Assembly: GCA_027068245.1 (NCBI GenBank)
Contig: JAMOUF010000028.1
Span: forward strand, 1 to 16,788
Source of the DNA: Campylobacterales bacterium
Lineage (GTDB): Bacteria; Campylobacterota; Campylobacteria; Campylobacterales; Nitratiruptoraceae
Reading direction: 5' to 3'
Length of the DNA stretch: 16,788 nucleotides
Part shown: piece by piece, positions 1 through 6,672 of the stretch
How positions within the stretch are numbered: the first letter of the stretch is position 1
How the letters are laid out: each line of letters opens with the position of its first letter
The notes under the pieces: generated by a model
What the model was told of the DNA's origin: nothing
Database searches by the model: none
Seen by the model: only the letters and a program-made list of their open reading frames with translations
Translations under genes and position numbers: made by a program

Positions 1-705
1 TACAAAATGGTTGGTATGGCTGCTTACACTCTGTCCGTAGATATCGATAACCGCGTCCTGCGCCTCCTCAACGTGAGACTCTGCTGTGCCAAGCTTTAGA
101 TTATCCAGCAGATCACCGCTGTCGTCAAAATTTATGATGTTGTTTTCTCCCGTAAAAGTGGAGGAGACGATAAGCCTGTAACCCGTGCCGTCAAAAAAAA
201 TGGTAGAGGATACTTTTTCACTGCTTTGGTTGATCTTTTGGGAGATGGACTCCAGTGTATCGGAGCTTGAATAGTTGATTACTATCTCCTCTCCATCTAT
301 ATCGAGCCTAAGCTCCCCATCCTGGCTCGCAACCGCATCGTGTCTGTTCGCTACGCCTTCTTGGGAGAGCCATATATCGTTTGTGGCGAGACGCTCTACG
401 GTAAACTCCAAAGAGAGTGGAGCCAGTTTTTTCTCATCCAGCACTCTAACCTCCGCCATATCCTCAACAGAGACGGATGCCTTTTTTTTATATACGAAAT
501 CCTCTTCGACGATCTTTTCAAAACTTTTGTCAAAATCTTTCACGATCTCCACAAAAGTGCTGAAGGCGGATTTTTGCTGAAGGATCGTATCCTCTTTTTT
601 ATAAAGTAGATTGATCTGCTGATTTTTCAACTCCTGAAACTTTTGCAAAATCTGCTGATAGTCAAACTGCCCGCTGAGATTGCTAAGATATATCTCTCCT
701 GCCAT
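1..705 (-). CDS. fliD: Flagellar cap protein FliD (hook-associated protein 2), 3' end cut off by window edge
   Basis: FliD caps the growing flagellar filament and folds exported flagellin subunits into place. The frame is open from an ATG at 705 to base 1, giving 235 N-terminal residues; FliD is usually 450-700 residues, so over half is missing. Residues 13-60 (FDYQQILQKFQELKNQQINL and the following helix) match the FliD N-terminal D0/D1 coiled coil, which begins with a similar FDYQ-type motif. Near the window edge, residues around DAVIDIYGQSV resemble the repeated 'DA-x-x-x-x-x-G' element of the middle domain. The ATG lies two bases after the flaG stop codon, so the two genes are almost certainly co-transcribed and translationally coupled. 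Order flagellin-flaG-fliD is typical for this lineage, with fliS expected next beyond the edge. Family call is confident; the C-terminal cap domain cannot be assessed. Confidence 0.88.
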   Translation of the reverse strand, partial: MAGEIYLSNLSGQFDYQQILQKFQELKNQQINLLYKKEDTILQQKSAFSTFVEIVKDFDKSFEKIVEEDFVYKKKASVSVEDMAEVRVLDEKKLAPLSLEFTVERLATNDIWLSQEGVANRHDAVASQDGELRLDIDGEEIVINYSSSDTLESISQKINQSSEKVSSTIFFDGTGYRLIVSSTFTGENNIINFDDSGDLLDNLKLGTAESHVEEAQDAVIDIYGQSVSSHTNHFV

Positions 706-707
706 AT

Positions 708-1070
708 CTACGCCCTTTTCTCAAATAAAAGACCGGTAATCTCATCGATATATTTGGCGATTTTAAGCATAGTATCGGGTGGAAGCTGTTTTATAACTTC
801 CTTTGTCTTTTCGTCGATTATCTTTACAACCTGGATGTTCGTCTCCTTGTCAATCTCGATTTTAAGTGAGGTATGAAGCATCTTTATCTTCTCGTTAAGC
901 TCTTTTGCCCGCTTCTGTATTATATCATCTTTGATATTTTGCGGAATATTGTCAAAATCGCTTTTGTTACCCTCTTTTGTGGATATTTTATCGTTTTGCT
1001 GATGGATATTGGTGTTTGAACTATGTATGGTTTGCGCCGAGTGTGTCTGGTTTATAGCTTTTATATCCAT
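708..1070 (-). CDS. flaG: FlaG family flagellar protein
   Basis: This is a 120-residue protein of the FlaG family, a small factor that affects filament length in Campylobacter and other polarly flagellated bacteria. The first 55 residues are polar, low in complexity and rich in Gln, Asn, His and Ser, as is usual for the disordered FlaG N-terminus. The conserved core is the C-terminal half: a heptad-like helix, then the strand IQVVKIIDEKTKEVIKQLPP, then an amphipathic helix ending in IDEITGLLFEKRA. The TKEVI-(R/K)Q-(I/L)PP and GLLFE signatures are diagnostic for FlaG. A GAGGAG Shine-Dalgarno sits just upstream of the ATG. It lies between flagellin and fliD, two bases from fliD. Transcription may read through from flagellin past the hairpin at 1121-1145, or start in the 69-base gap. 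Confidence 0.9.
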   Translation of the reverse strand: MDIKAINQTHSAQTIHSSNTNIHQQNDKISTKEGNKSDFDNIPQNIKDDIIQKRAKELNEKIKMLHTSLKIEIDKETNIQVVKIIDEKTKEVIKQLPPDTMLKIAKYIDEITGLLFEKRA

Positions 1071-1139
1071 TATGATCTCCTCAATCTCTTAGCTAAACCT
1101 ATTAAACTTAGCTAAAAGATCGATAAGGGAAAAAAACCC
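1071..1139. repeat. Flagellin-flaG spacer with direct-repeat palindromes TTAGCTAA
   Basis: The 69-base spacer holds two copies of the 10-mer CTTAGCTAAA, starting at 1088 and 1107. Each contains the perfect 8-base palindrome TTAGCTAA. The 19-base start-to-start distance is just under two helical turns. They lie between the flagellin hairpin and the flaG ribosome-binding site. They could be a dimer-binding operator or a chance feature of AT-rich DNA. The core also occurs inside the larger palindrome at 5422-5435. No sigma-54-type GG-N10-GC element was found here, and no convincing flaG promoter could be fixed. Confidence 0.45.
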
Positions 1140-1145
1140 TTATCG
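1121..1145 (-). terminator. Hairpin at the flagellin 3' end, containing the stop codon
   Basis: On the minus strand CGATAAGGG, a loop of seven T and CCCTTATCG form a perfect 9-bp stem. The flagellin stop codon TAA (1140-1142) lies inside the 5' arm. A short U-rich run (ATCTTTT) follows. The stem has moderate GC and the U tract is weak, so it may be a leaky terminator or a 3' stabiliser of the flagellin mRNA, letting some transcription reach flaG-fliD. A leaky terminator would explain high flagellin and low FlaG/FliD from one promoter. Confidence 0.6.
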
Positions 1146-1997
1146 AAGAAGCTGTAAAACAAGCTGGGACTGCTGATTTGCCTGAGCAAGCATTGCGGTT
1201 CCAGACTGCATCAAGATGTTGTTTTTTGTAAAATCCGCCATCTCTTTCGCAAAGTCAACGTTTCTGATACGTCCCTCGGCGTCTCTGGTATTTACCGCCT
1301 GTGTCTCGTTGTTTGAGATGATCTTTTCAAGCTCGATCTGAGCTGAACCAAAATTGGCCGCCTCTTTGTCAACGGCTTTTATCAAAGCGTCCACCGTAGA
1401 AACAGTCTCATTAGCGGCTGTTTGACTTGTAACATCTATAGAGTAGTCCTTTCCGCCTATGTTTACATTTGATGCTGCACCTCCAGATGCACCAGCTACA
1501 GCGCTTGCCTGTGCGGATACGATATCCAGCTCCTGATCGGTTCTACCGCCGTAATGGATCTTGAATGTCTGAGTCCCACCGCCACTGAAAAGTTTTAGCC
1601 CGTTAAATTCGGTATCTTTGAAAATTTTACCAATTGCGTCTACAAGTTTGTTGATATCTTGCTGTAACATATCTCTTGAGTTGTCATCCGTTGTGTTAGA
1701 TGCCTGGATAGTTTTAGCTTTTATATCGTTTAGGATATTGTAAACCTCGCTCAAACTTCCCTGCGCGATCTGTGCAATACTTACACCATCTTGTGCGTTT
1801 CTTGTTCCTTGATCTACAGACAGAGCATATGTTTTAAGCTGGTCTGCAATATATAGCCCGGCAGCATCATCGGCCGCTCTGTTTACCCTATGGCCCGTAG
1901 CCAGCCTCTCCAGGTTTTTGTTTACGTTGTATTCAGTCTTTAGCAAATTTGCGTGCGTAAAGTCGGACTGAAAGTTGTAGTTGATCTTAAGTGCCAT
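1140..1997 (-). CDS. Flagellin, short type with reduced central domain
   Basis: This 285-residue protein is the filament subunit, exported through the flagellar type III apparatus. Residues 1-140 are the conserved N-terminal D0/D1 helices, including LATGHRVNRAADDAAGLYIA (32-51). Residues 215-285 are the C-terminal D1/D0 helices, ending in the typical LLR. The variable centre (about 145-210) is very small, so there is no real D2/D3 domain; it is rich in Gly, Ala, Ser and Thr (for example S161, S165, S171, S176, T190, S191, S200), giving possible O-glycosylation sites. Residues 88-98 (ILNDIKAKTIQ) resemble the Campylobacter/Helicobacter version of the TLR5-contact helix rather than the enterobacterial one. 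A strong GAGGAGG ribosome-binding site lies six bases before the ATG, below a sigma-28-like promoter. The paralogue name (flaA, flaB or fliC) cannot be decided. Confidence 0.96.
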   Translation of the reverse strand: MALKINYNFQSDFTHANLLKTEYNVNKNLERLATGHRVNRAADDAAGLYIADQLKTYALSVDQGTRNAQDGVSIAQIAQGSLSEVYNILNDIKAKTIQASNTTDDNSRDMLQQDINKLVDAIGKIFKDTEFNGLKLFSGGGTQTFKIHYGGRTDQELDIVSAQASAVAGASGGAASNVNIGGKDYSIDVTSQTAANETVSTVDALIKAVDKEAANFGSAQIELEKIISNNETQAVNTRDAEGRIRNVDFAKEMADFTKNNILMQSGTAMLAQANQQSQLVLQLLR

Positions 1998-2000
1998 TTC

Positions 2001-2010
2001 TAACCTCCTC
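2001..2010 (-). promoter_or_regulatory. Strong ribosome-binding site of flagellin
   Basis: The minus strand reads GAGGAGGTTA, with GAGGAGG six bases before the ATG at 1997. It is the strongest Shine-Dalgarno I see in the window, fitting a highly expressed structural protein. Confidence 0.85.
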
Positions 2011-2026
2011 TTTTTTTATGCTTATA

Positions 2027-2053
2027 TTGTCGGATGGTTAGAAATTTTTTTTA
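2027..2053 (-). promoter_or_regulatory. Sigma-28 (FliA) type promoter of flagellin
   Basis: On the minus strand TAAA (2050-2053), exactly 15 bases, and TCCGACAA (2027-2034) match the FliA consensus TAAA-N15-GCCGATAA with two changes in the -10 box. The predicted start is near 2020, giving a leader of about 23 bases that contains the ribosome-binding site. The -10 box lies just downstream of the preceding glycosyltransferase stop codon (2038-2040), while the -35 box is inside that coding sequence. Late, FliA-dependent expression of flagellin is expected. The sequence does not match the sigma-54 -24/-12 pattern. Confidence 0.72.
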
Positions 2054-3504
2054 GCCTCTTTTATATTTTTTTCAAGTTTTTTTGCCTCACTTATAAATCC
2101 CGCCCCCTCCAAAGCCTTGCAAAGCATCGGCAAAACCCCGCTGCTTTGGTTATATTTGACAACATTCATAAGATATTTGACAGCAGTGACATAATCTTTT
2201 TCACTAAAAGCTGATTTACCCATAATCTCGTTGGCTATTCTGCTCTTTTCGTTTTTAGCCAGGACTTTTCCGGCATATTTTTTAGCGTCGTCAAAATTCT
2301 TTTTCTCATAGTTATATAGAGCAAAATCCAAAATCATCTTCTCATCGTCAAATACCTTGATAACCTTTTTTATAAACTTCTCATACTTTTTTACATCTTT
2401 GGCTCTATATATCTGCGAGAGCAGATAAGCCAGGTTTTTGGATCTCTTTTCCCTCCAACGCCTCTCCAAAAAGACGATATCATCCTCTTGCATAGTATCT
2501 TTTATCTCATCGATTACTTTTGGAACTTTATGAAGCGTATCCAAAAAAACGGGCCTGATTTGGTGTTGGGAGGCATCGATGGCGTCTAAATAGGCGATTA
2601 CCGAGCTTTTGGTATCACCTGTTTTTAGCTCTTTTTCCAGTTTGTATTTATAATAGTATAGATCCGCAAAGAGTTTTTTACCGCTCTTTTCTATCGTTTT
2701 TAAAAAATCGTATGCCTCCTCATACCTTTTGGCCTGATATAGAAGATGGATGTAATAGTATGCGCTGTAATCCAAAAAAAACGAGTCTGTTTCTTTCTTT
2801 AAATTTTCATAATAGCTTAAAAACTCCTCTTCGTAAATAAAGGCCTCATCAAGGAATCTTTTATCGAAAAAGGCCAAAACGCTGTAAGTTTGAAAAATAT
2901 AGAAAAGCTTGACGAAATATTCAAAATCATCACTATTTTTATAGATTTCCAAATCTTTTTTTATAAGCTCCAGATTTCTTATAGCTTTTTTCTTTTGAAT
3001 ATCGGGCTTTTGATATCCGTAGTGGTTTATAAAAACGGGCAACTGCACCGTCTCTATACCCAGTTTTTCGTGAATATTTCCTCCCCACAAAATATCGGGA
3101 TCGTTTTTATGTATGAACGCCTGGTGGGAGATAGCGTTTACATCCCCGTCAAGCCCGTAATTTTTCACATATATGCTGATTCCTCTCACATCGCTTCGAT
3201 TTAGAGCCAAAAGATAGTTTTTAAATTTTTCAAACTCCTCATCTTCCAGCTCAAAATCGGCGTCAAAGTGCCAGATCCACTCCCCTTTGCACTTTGAACT
3301 TGCGTAGTTTCTCGCGTCAGAAAAGCCGTTCCACTCTTTGAAATATACTTTTGCCCCGAAACTTTTTGCTATCTCTACGGTTTTGTCGGTAGATCCGGTA
3401 TCTACAACCACGATCTCATCGAACTTGTCTGATATGCTCTTTAAAAGCCTTGGAAGGTTCTCCTCCTCGTTTTTCACTATCACCGCAGCGCTTAGACTAA
3501 CCAT
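2038..3504 (-). CDS. GT2 family glycosyltransferase with C-terminal TPR-like repeats
   Basis: This 488-residue protein has an N-terminal GT-A domain (about 1-190): SAAVIVKNEEENL strand-helix start, nucleotide-binding DTGSTD (35-40), a metal-binding DAD in HFDADFELEDE (81-83), and GNIHEKL with E146 as a likely catalytic acidic residue. This arrangement resembles the SunS/WaaE-like branch of GT2, which uses NDP-sugars. Residues 190-488 are helical and rich in Tyr, Leu and Lys, with TPR-like units such as NYEKKNFDDAKKYAGKVLAK and FSEKDYVTAVKYLMNVVKYN. It is predicted cytoplasmic, with no signal peptide or membrane helix. The ATG overlaps the end of the upstream gene by eight bases. Flagellin follows 40 bases downstream. 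A role in flagellin glycosylation is inferred from position and from TPR tails that could bind a protein acceptor; surface polysaccharide synthesis is the alternative. Confidence 0.85.
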   Translation of the reverse strand: MVSLSAAVIVKNEEENLPRLLKSISDKFDEIVVVDTGSTDKTVEIAKSFGAKVYFKEWNGFSDARNYASSKCKGEWIWHFDADFELEDEEFEKFKNYLLALNRSDVRGISIYVKNYGLDGDVNAISHQAFIHKNDPDILWGGNIHEKLGIETVQLPVFINHYGYQKPDIQKKKAIRNLELIKKDLEIYKNSDDFEYFVKLFYIFQTYSVLAFFDKRFLDEAFIYEEEFLSYYENLKKETDSFFLDYSAYYYIHLLYQAKRYEEAYDFLKTIEKSGKKLFADLYYYKYKLEKELKTGDTKSSVIAYLDAIDASQHQIRPVFLDTLHKVPKVIDEIKDTMQEDDIVFLERRWREKRSKNLAYLLSQIYRAKDVKKYEKFIKKVIKVFDDEKMILDFALYNYEKKNFDDAKKYAGKVLAKNEKSRIANEIMGKSAFSEKDYVTAVKYLMNVVKYNQSSGVLPMLCKALEGAGFISEAKKLEKNIKEAKKNF

Positions 3505-5392
3505 CCGCCCACTCCCTTATAAATCTCGCTTTCTCTTTCTCAAATCCGTTTTGGGAGGATAAAAGACGGTTTACTATCTTTTGCGACTCATCCTCTGCTC
3601 CAAGCTCTCTCATAAGATTTAGGCTTTGGGAACTTAATGGATTGAGTATCAGCGATGCCCTGGCATATCCTTGTGACTCTTTAAGACGGTTTTGCTCTTT
3701 TAAATATTGGGCCGTGGCATAACAGCCAAGCCAGCTTAGAGGCAGGGTTTTTTGTATGTTTTCAACCGTAGCCTGAGTTATACGCCCCTTTAGAACGAGC
3801 CTGGTTAATTTCTCTATTTTTCTAACCTCCCTTTTGTAAGCCTTCTCTTCCTCTGGCAACAGGGAGTATAGATATTTGAAATTTCCGGCTTTAAGTATCC
3901 ACTCATAAATCTCCTCATTTTTGATACCGGTTAAAAAGCCCCCGTAATATACCGCATTAAAGTAGTCAAAAACCCTGCCTAAAGATCTTGCCGTCTCTAT
4001 AAAGGGCAGGTTTTTATCTTCCATATCCAAAAAGATCTTCTCAAAACCATTTTTTATAACCCGTCTTTTTACAACGGATTCATAACTTATATCGGTCTTT
4101 GCAATGTGGATCGATCCGGATATGTTGTTTTGATGCAGTCTGTATCTGCCTACTGTTTTGGCGCACTTTTTAAACTCGGCCCTTCCTGCGGCCCTGGCCC
4201 AGAACTCATAATCCTGGGCTCTGATAAACTCCGTGTCATACCCTCCAAGCATTTTATAAAGATCTTTTCTTACCATCGTCATGGGATTTGGTATGGGAGA
4301 TCCCGGCACCGACAATATCCTGAACCCAAGATATGGCCCGTTTTTATAAAAATCCAGTGGAGACATCATCCCCTTCCCTTCTCCAAATATCTCCAAATCC
4401 CCGTAAACTATATCCGGAACATAGTTCTCATCCTCCAAAAGTTTCACATAATCCAACAGCGTGTCAGACTCCAATATATCGTCATCGTCCAGCCACAAAA
4501 CATACTCCCCGCCCGCCTCTTCCAAAGCCCTGTTTCTTGTATAGGGCCGGCCCATATTTCTATCGTTTTTCAAAACCCTGAGTTTTGGGTGGTTTAAGTA
4601 ATCTTTCAAAGTGTTGTAAATATCTTTTTGGGAACCGTCGTCAATTACCAGCACCTCGAAATTTTTATAACACTGATTTAGCGCAGAGTCCAAAGCCTCC
4701 AGCAAAAACTCCTCTCTGTTGTATGTTGGTATGGCTATTGTGACAAAAGGTTCTCTTTTTAGATTGGCCGGATATAAAACAGACGCCCCTTTTTGAAGCG
4801 GCTCATAGCGGTGCATCAGCCCAAACTCTTTTTGCCAGGCCTTAACCGCGGCTCTCTCGTCATCTCTTGCCGCAACATCCAAAATTATGGTGAAATCTTT
4901 TGAGAGCCTGCTTTTTAATATAGGCAGAGCCGGATAACTTGATCTGTCCTGAAGGCTCATAGGAGGGCCATCAATAATCAAACAGTCTATCTTTAAATTT
5001 CTATCCAAAAACCCGCTCTCATACCACTGCCAGATCTTACCCCCGATCTCATAAACTCTGAGCGGAGCGTATCTTAGATCTACAACATCTAAAAGATTGT
5101 GGATCTTTATCTCCTCAAGGGTTTTTTTGTAATACTCGTAATCATGTTCCAATGAGATAAGTTTCGAGCCTTCCCATCTTTTTAAAAGATAGCCCACCGC
5201 GACGGTAGATACGCCGCTTCCGCACTCCAGCACGCTCACAGGGCCGTTTTTGCCCTTTTTAATAAGCTCTTTGAAAATCAGCTTTATAAAATCGGCTGAG
5301 GCCGCCCATCCGCCAAATCTGTTAAAGGGGGCCTCTATATCTAAAAGTTTAAATATCTGCAGAAGATCTTCAACCTGCTCTTTGGACTCCAT
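3497..5392 (-). CDS. Methyltransferase-GT2 glycosyltransferase fusion with helical C-terminus
   Basis: This 631-residue protein has three parts. Residues 22-210 look like a class I SAM-dependent methyltransferase: FGGWAAS lead-in, SAM loop ECGSGVST (56-63), acidic strand end LEHD (81-84), and LIIDGPP (138-144). Residues 215-430 are a canonical GT2 domain: VTIAIPTYNREEFL, VIDDGS (249-254), LDDDD (301-305) as the DxD site, NPMTMVRK acceptor loop, and QDYEFWAR (393-400) carrying the catalytic acid. Residues 440-631 are helical; the last 120 contain weak TPR-like units. All catalytic landmarks are present, so both activities are plausible: sugar transfer plus methylation of a sugar or carrier. 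No signal peptide or membrane segment is seen. It heads the minus-strand group, with its stop overlapping the next glycosyltransferase. The acceptor is unknown. Confidence 0.82.
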   Translation of the reverse strand: MESKEQVEDLLQIFKLLDIEAPFNRFGGWAASADFIKLIFKELIKKGKNGPVSVLECGSGVSTVAVGYLLKRWEGSKLISLEHDYEYYKKTLEEIKIHNLLDVVDLRYAPLRVYEIGGKIWQWYESGFLDRNLKIDCLIIDGPPMSLQDRSSYPALPILKSRLSKDFTIILDVAARDDERAAVKAWQKEFGLMHRYEPLQKGASVLYPANLKREPFVTIAIPTYNREEFLLEALDSALNQCYKNFEVLVIDDGSQKDIYNTLKDYLNHPKLRVLKNDRNMGRPYTRNRALEEAGGEYVLWLDDDDILESDTLLDYVKLLEDENYVPDIVYGDLEIFGEGKGMMSPLDFYKNGPYLGFRILSVPGSPIPNPMTMVRKDLYKMLGGYDTEFIRAQDYEFWARAAGRAEFKKCAKTVGRYRLHQNNISGSIHIAKTDISYESVVKRRVIKNGFEKIFLDMEDKNLPFIETARSLGRVFDYFNAVYYGGFLTGIKNEEIYEWILKAGNFKYLYSLLPEEEKAYKREVRKIEKLTRLVLKGRITQATVENIQKTLPLSWLGCYATAQYLKEQNRLKESQGYARASLILNPLSSQSLNLMRELGAEDESQKIVNRLLSSQNGFEKEKARFIREWADG

Positions 5393-5457
5393 AATCCAAC
5401 CTTATAAATTTTTTTAATTTTATTTTAGCTAAAATTACATAAAAAAGGCTTCATCAA
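5393..5457. promoter_or_regulatory. Divergent promoter region with perfect palindrome ATTTTAGCTAAAAT
   Basis: The 65-base spacer separates two divergently transcribed glycosyltransferase genes. It is over 80% A+T and contains the perfect 14-base palindrome ATTTTAGCTAAAAT at 5422-5435. Each arm supplies TAAAAT, a plausible -10 hexamer for each direction: plus-strand start near 5442, minus-strand start near 5415. Leaders would be about 15-25 bases. No -35 consensus is seen, but the AT tracts resemble the periodic AT signal that replaces -35 in Campylobacterota. A bound regulator could control both operons together. Confidence 0.6.
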
Positions 5458-6663
5458 ATGAAAGTTAGCGTCTGCATAGTAAATAAAGATCCCAATAAAC
5501 CTCTTGAGAAAACCTTTGACTCTCTAAAAGATAATATGGACTACATAGACGATATCGTGATATCTACGAAAGCTCCAAAGAGCTATGGTGCCAGGTCTTT
5601 ACACATAAACAGCCAAAACGAGGCCCTCCACAGAAACGCCTGTTTAAAAGCCGCGAAAAACCCCTATATACTCTGGCTAAGCAGTGACAGCGAGCTTGAG
5701 GAGGATACGCTTGAGGAGTTTTTGGATATATTGGAAGATTATCCGGATACCGATATTATCTACCCAAACGAAGTTTACATTGATAACGGGGAAGAGGAGG
5801 TAAAGAACTACACCGACTGGCACGGCGCTCAAAACTCTTTGCTCCAGTCGCTAAGCATTGAGAAGCACCTTCCAAAATGGGGCGTTTTGACAAAAAAAGA
5901 GAGCCTTGTCAAGGCCGGAGGATTTGAAGAGCTATACGGTCCCCAGACATTTTACGGCTATATTTATAAAAACCTTAAAAACATCTCCCTCAAGTTATCG
6001 GATCTTAGCTTCGTCAACAACTACGAAAACGAAAACTTCATAGACACCTCATACCACAGCAAGCTTTTAAGGGATGTTTTTGGGCTCTATCCCATCAAGG
6101 AGCTCTTTGGCAGCCTGGAGTGGGAAAACGAACCTGTTGCCACGGCCACCGCCTTGACTCTTACGGCAGACAGGCTGTTTGAGTATTTTGACTTTTTTAA
6201 CGCATCCAATTTTTATAGGCAGGCACTTTTGACATTTCACAATCAGGAGTCTTTAAGAAAACTGATAGAGACATATATCCGGATGGGCCTCTTTGATGAG
6301 GCCAAAAAGATGGCACATACGCAGAGTATGGAAAAGATCGAGGAAAAGGAGATTATAGATCGGATAGAGACTACGCAAAAACTGGTGGAAAAAATCGAAT
6401 CAAGCGTTAAAGAGGGGCGTTTAAGCGAGATACTTGGTGCGGCGCAGGAGATTTTTGACTACTATAACGGCGCACCTTTATACAATATTTTCGGCGTGAT
6501 AGAGTATCTTTTGAAAAATTATCCCCAGGCTTACAGATATTTCTATAAAGCGGTTACGATGAATCCGGTGGATAATGATATAATAAGCAATCTTGCCGAT
6601 ATGGCAAAACGCCTTGACAAAGAGGAAGAGGTTCTCTCTTTGATAAACCGAATAACCAGATAG
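5458..6663 (+). CDS. GT2-like protein with C-terminal helical/TPR repeats, possibly catalytically altered
   Basis: This 401-residue protein begins with a GT-A-like fold (about 1-200): MKVSVCIVNKDPNKPLEKTF, DDIVIST (31-37), then ILWLSSDSELEED (71-83) where GT2 enzymes have a DxD. The first Asp is replaced by Ser (SSDS), and the later region GGFEELYGPQTFYGYIY (154-170) lacks the ED/QD-type catalytic acid seen in its neighbour. It may therefore be a divergent enzyme or a non-catalytic partner. The rest is helical, with a TPR-like unit at about 340-372 (GAPLYNIFGVIEYLLKNYPQ). It is the first gene of the plus-strand chain, nine bases before the PilZ gene, with an AAAAAAGG-type ribosome-binding site. 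It shares the domain plan of the two minus-strand glycosyltransferases, suggesting a common task. Acceptor and donor are unknown. Confidence 0.72.
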   Translation: MKVSVCIVNKDPNKPLEKTFDSLKDNMDYIDDIVISTKAPKSYGARSLHINSQNEALHRNACLKAAKNPYILWLSSDSELEEDTLEEFLDILEDYPDTDIIYPNEVYIDNGEEEVKNYTDWHGAQNSLLQSLSIEKHLPKWGVLTKKESLVKAGGFEELYGPQTFYGYIYKNLKNISLKLSDLSFVNNYENENFIDTSYHSKLLRDVFGLYPIKELFGSLEWENEPVATATALTLTADRLFEYFDFFNASNFYRQALLTFHNQESLRKLIETYIRMGLFDEAKKMAHTQSMEKIEEKEIIDRIETTQKLVEKIESSVKEGRLSEILGAAQEIFDYYNGAPLYNIFGVIEYLLKNYPQAYRYFYKAVTMNPVDNDIISNLADMAKRLDKEEEVLSLINRITR

Positions 6664-6672
6664 GGGCGCATT

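Noticed and set aside
1071..1139. Sigma-54 promoter before flaG
   Set aside because: No GG-N10-GC element with the expected -24/-12 arrangement was found in the spacer.
1140..1997. Internal deletion of the flagellin gene
   Set aside because: Both conserved ends are intact and in frame, and short flagellins lacking D2/D3 are common in bacteria.
4106..4597. 163-codon open frame on the plus strand opposite the methyltransferase-GT2 gene
   Set aside because: It lies wholly antisense to a gene with intact GT2 motifs, encodes no recognisable domain and has no ribosome-binding site; a shadow frame.
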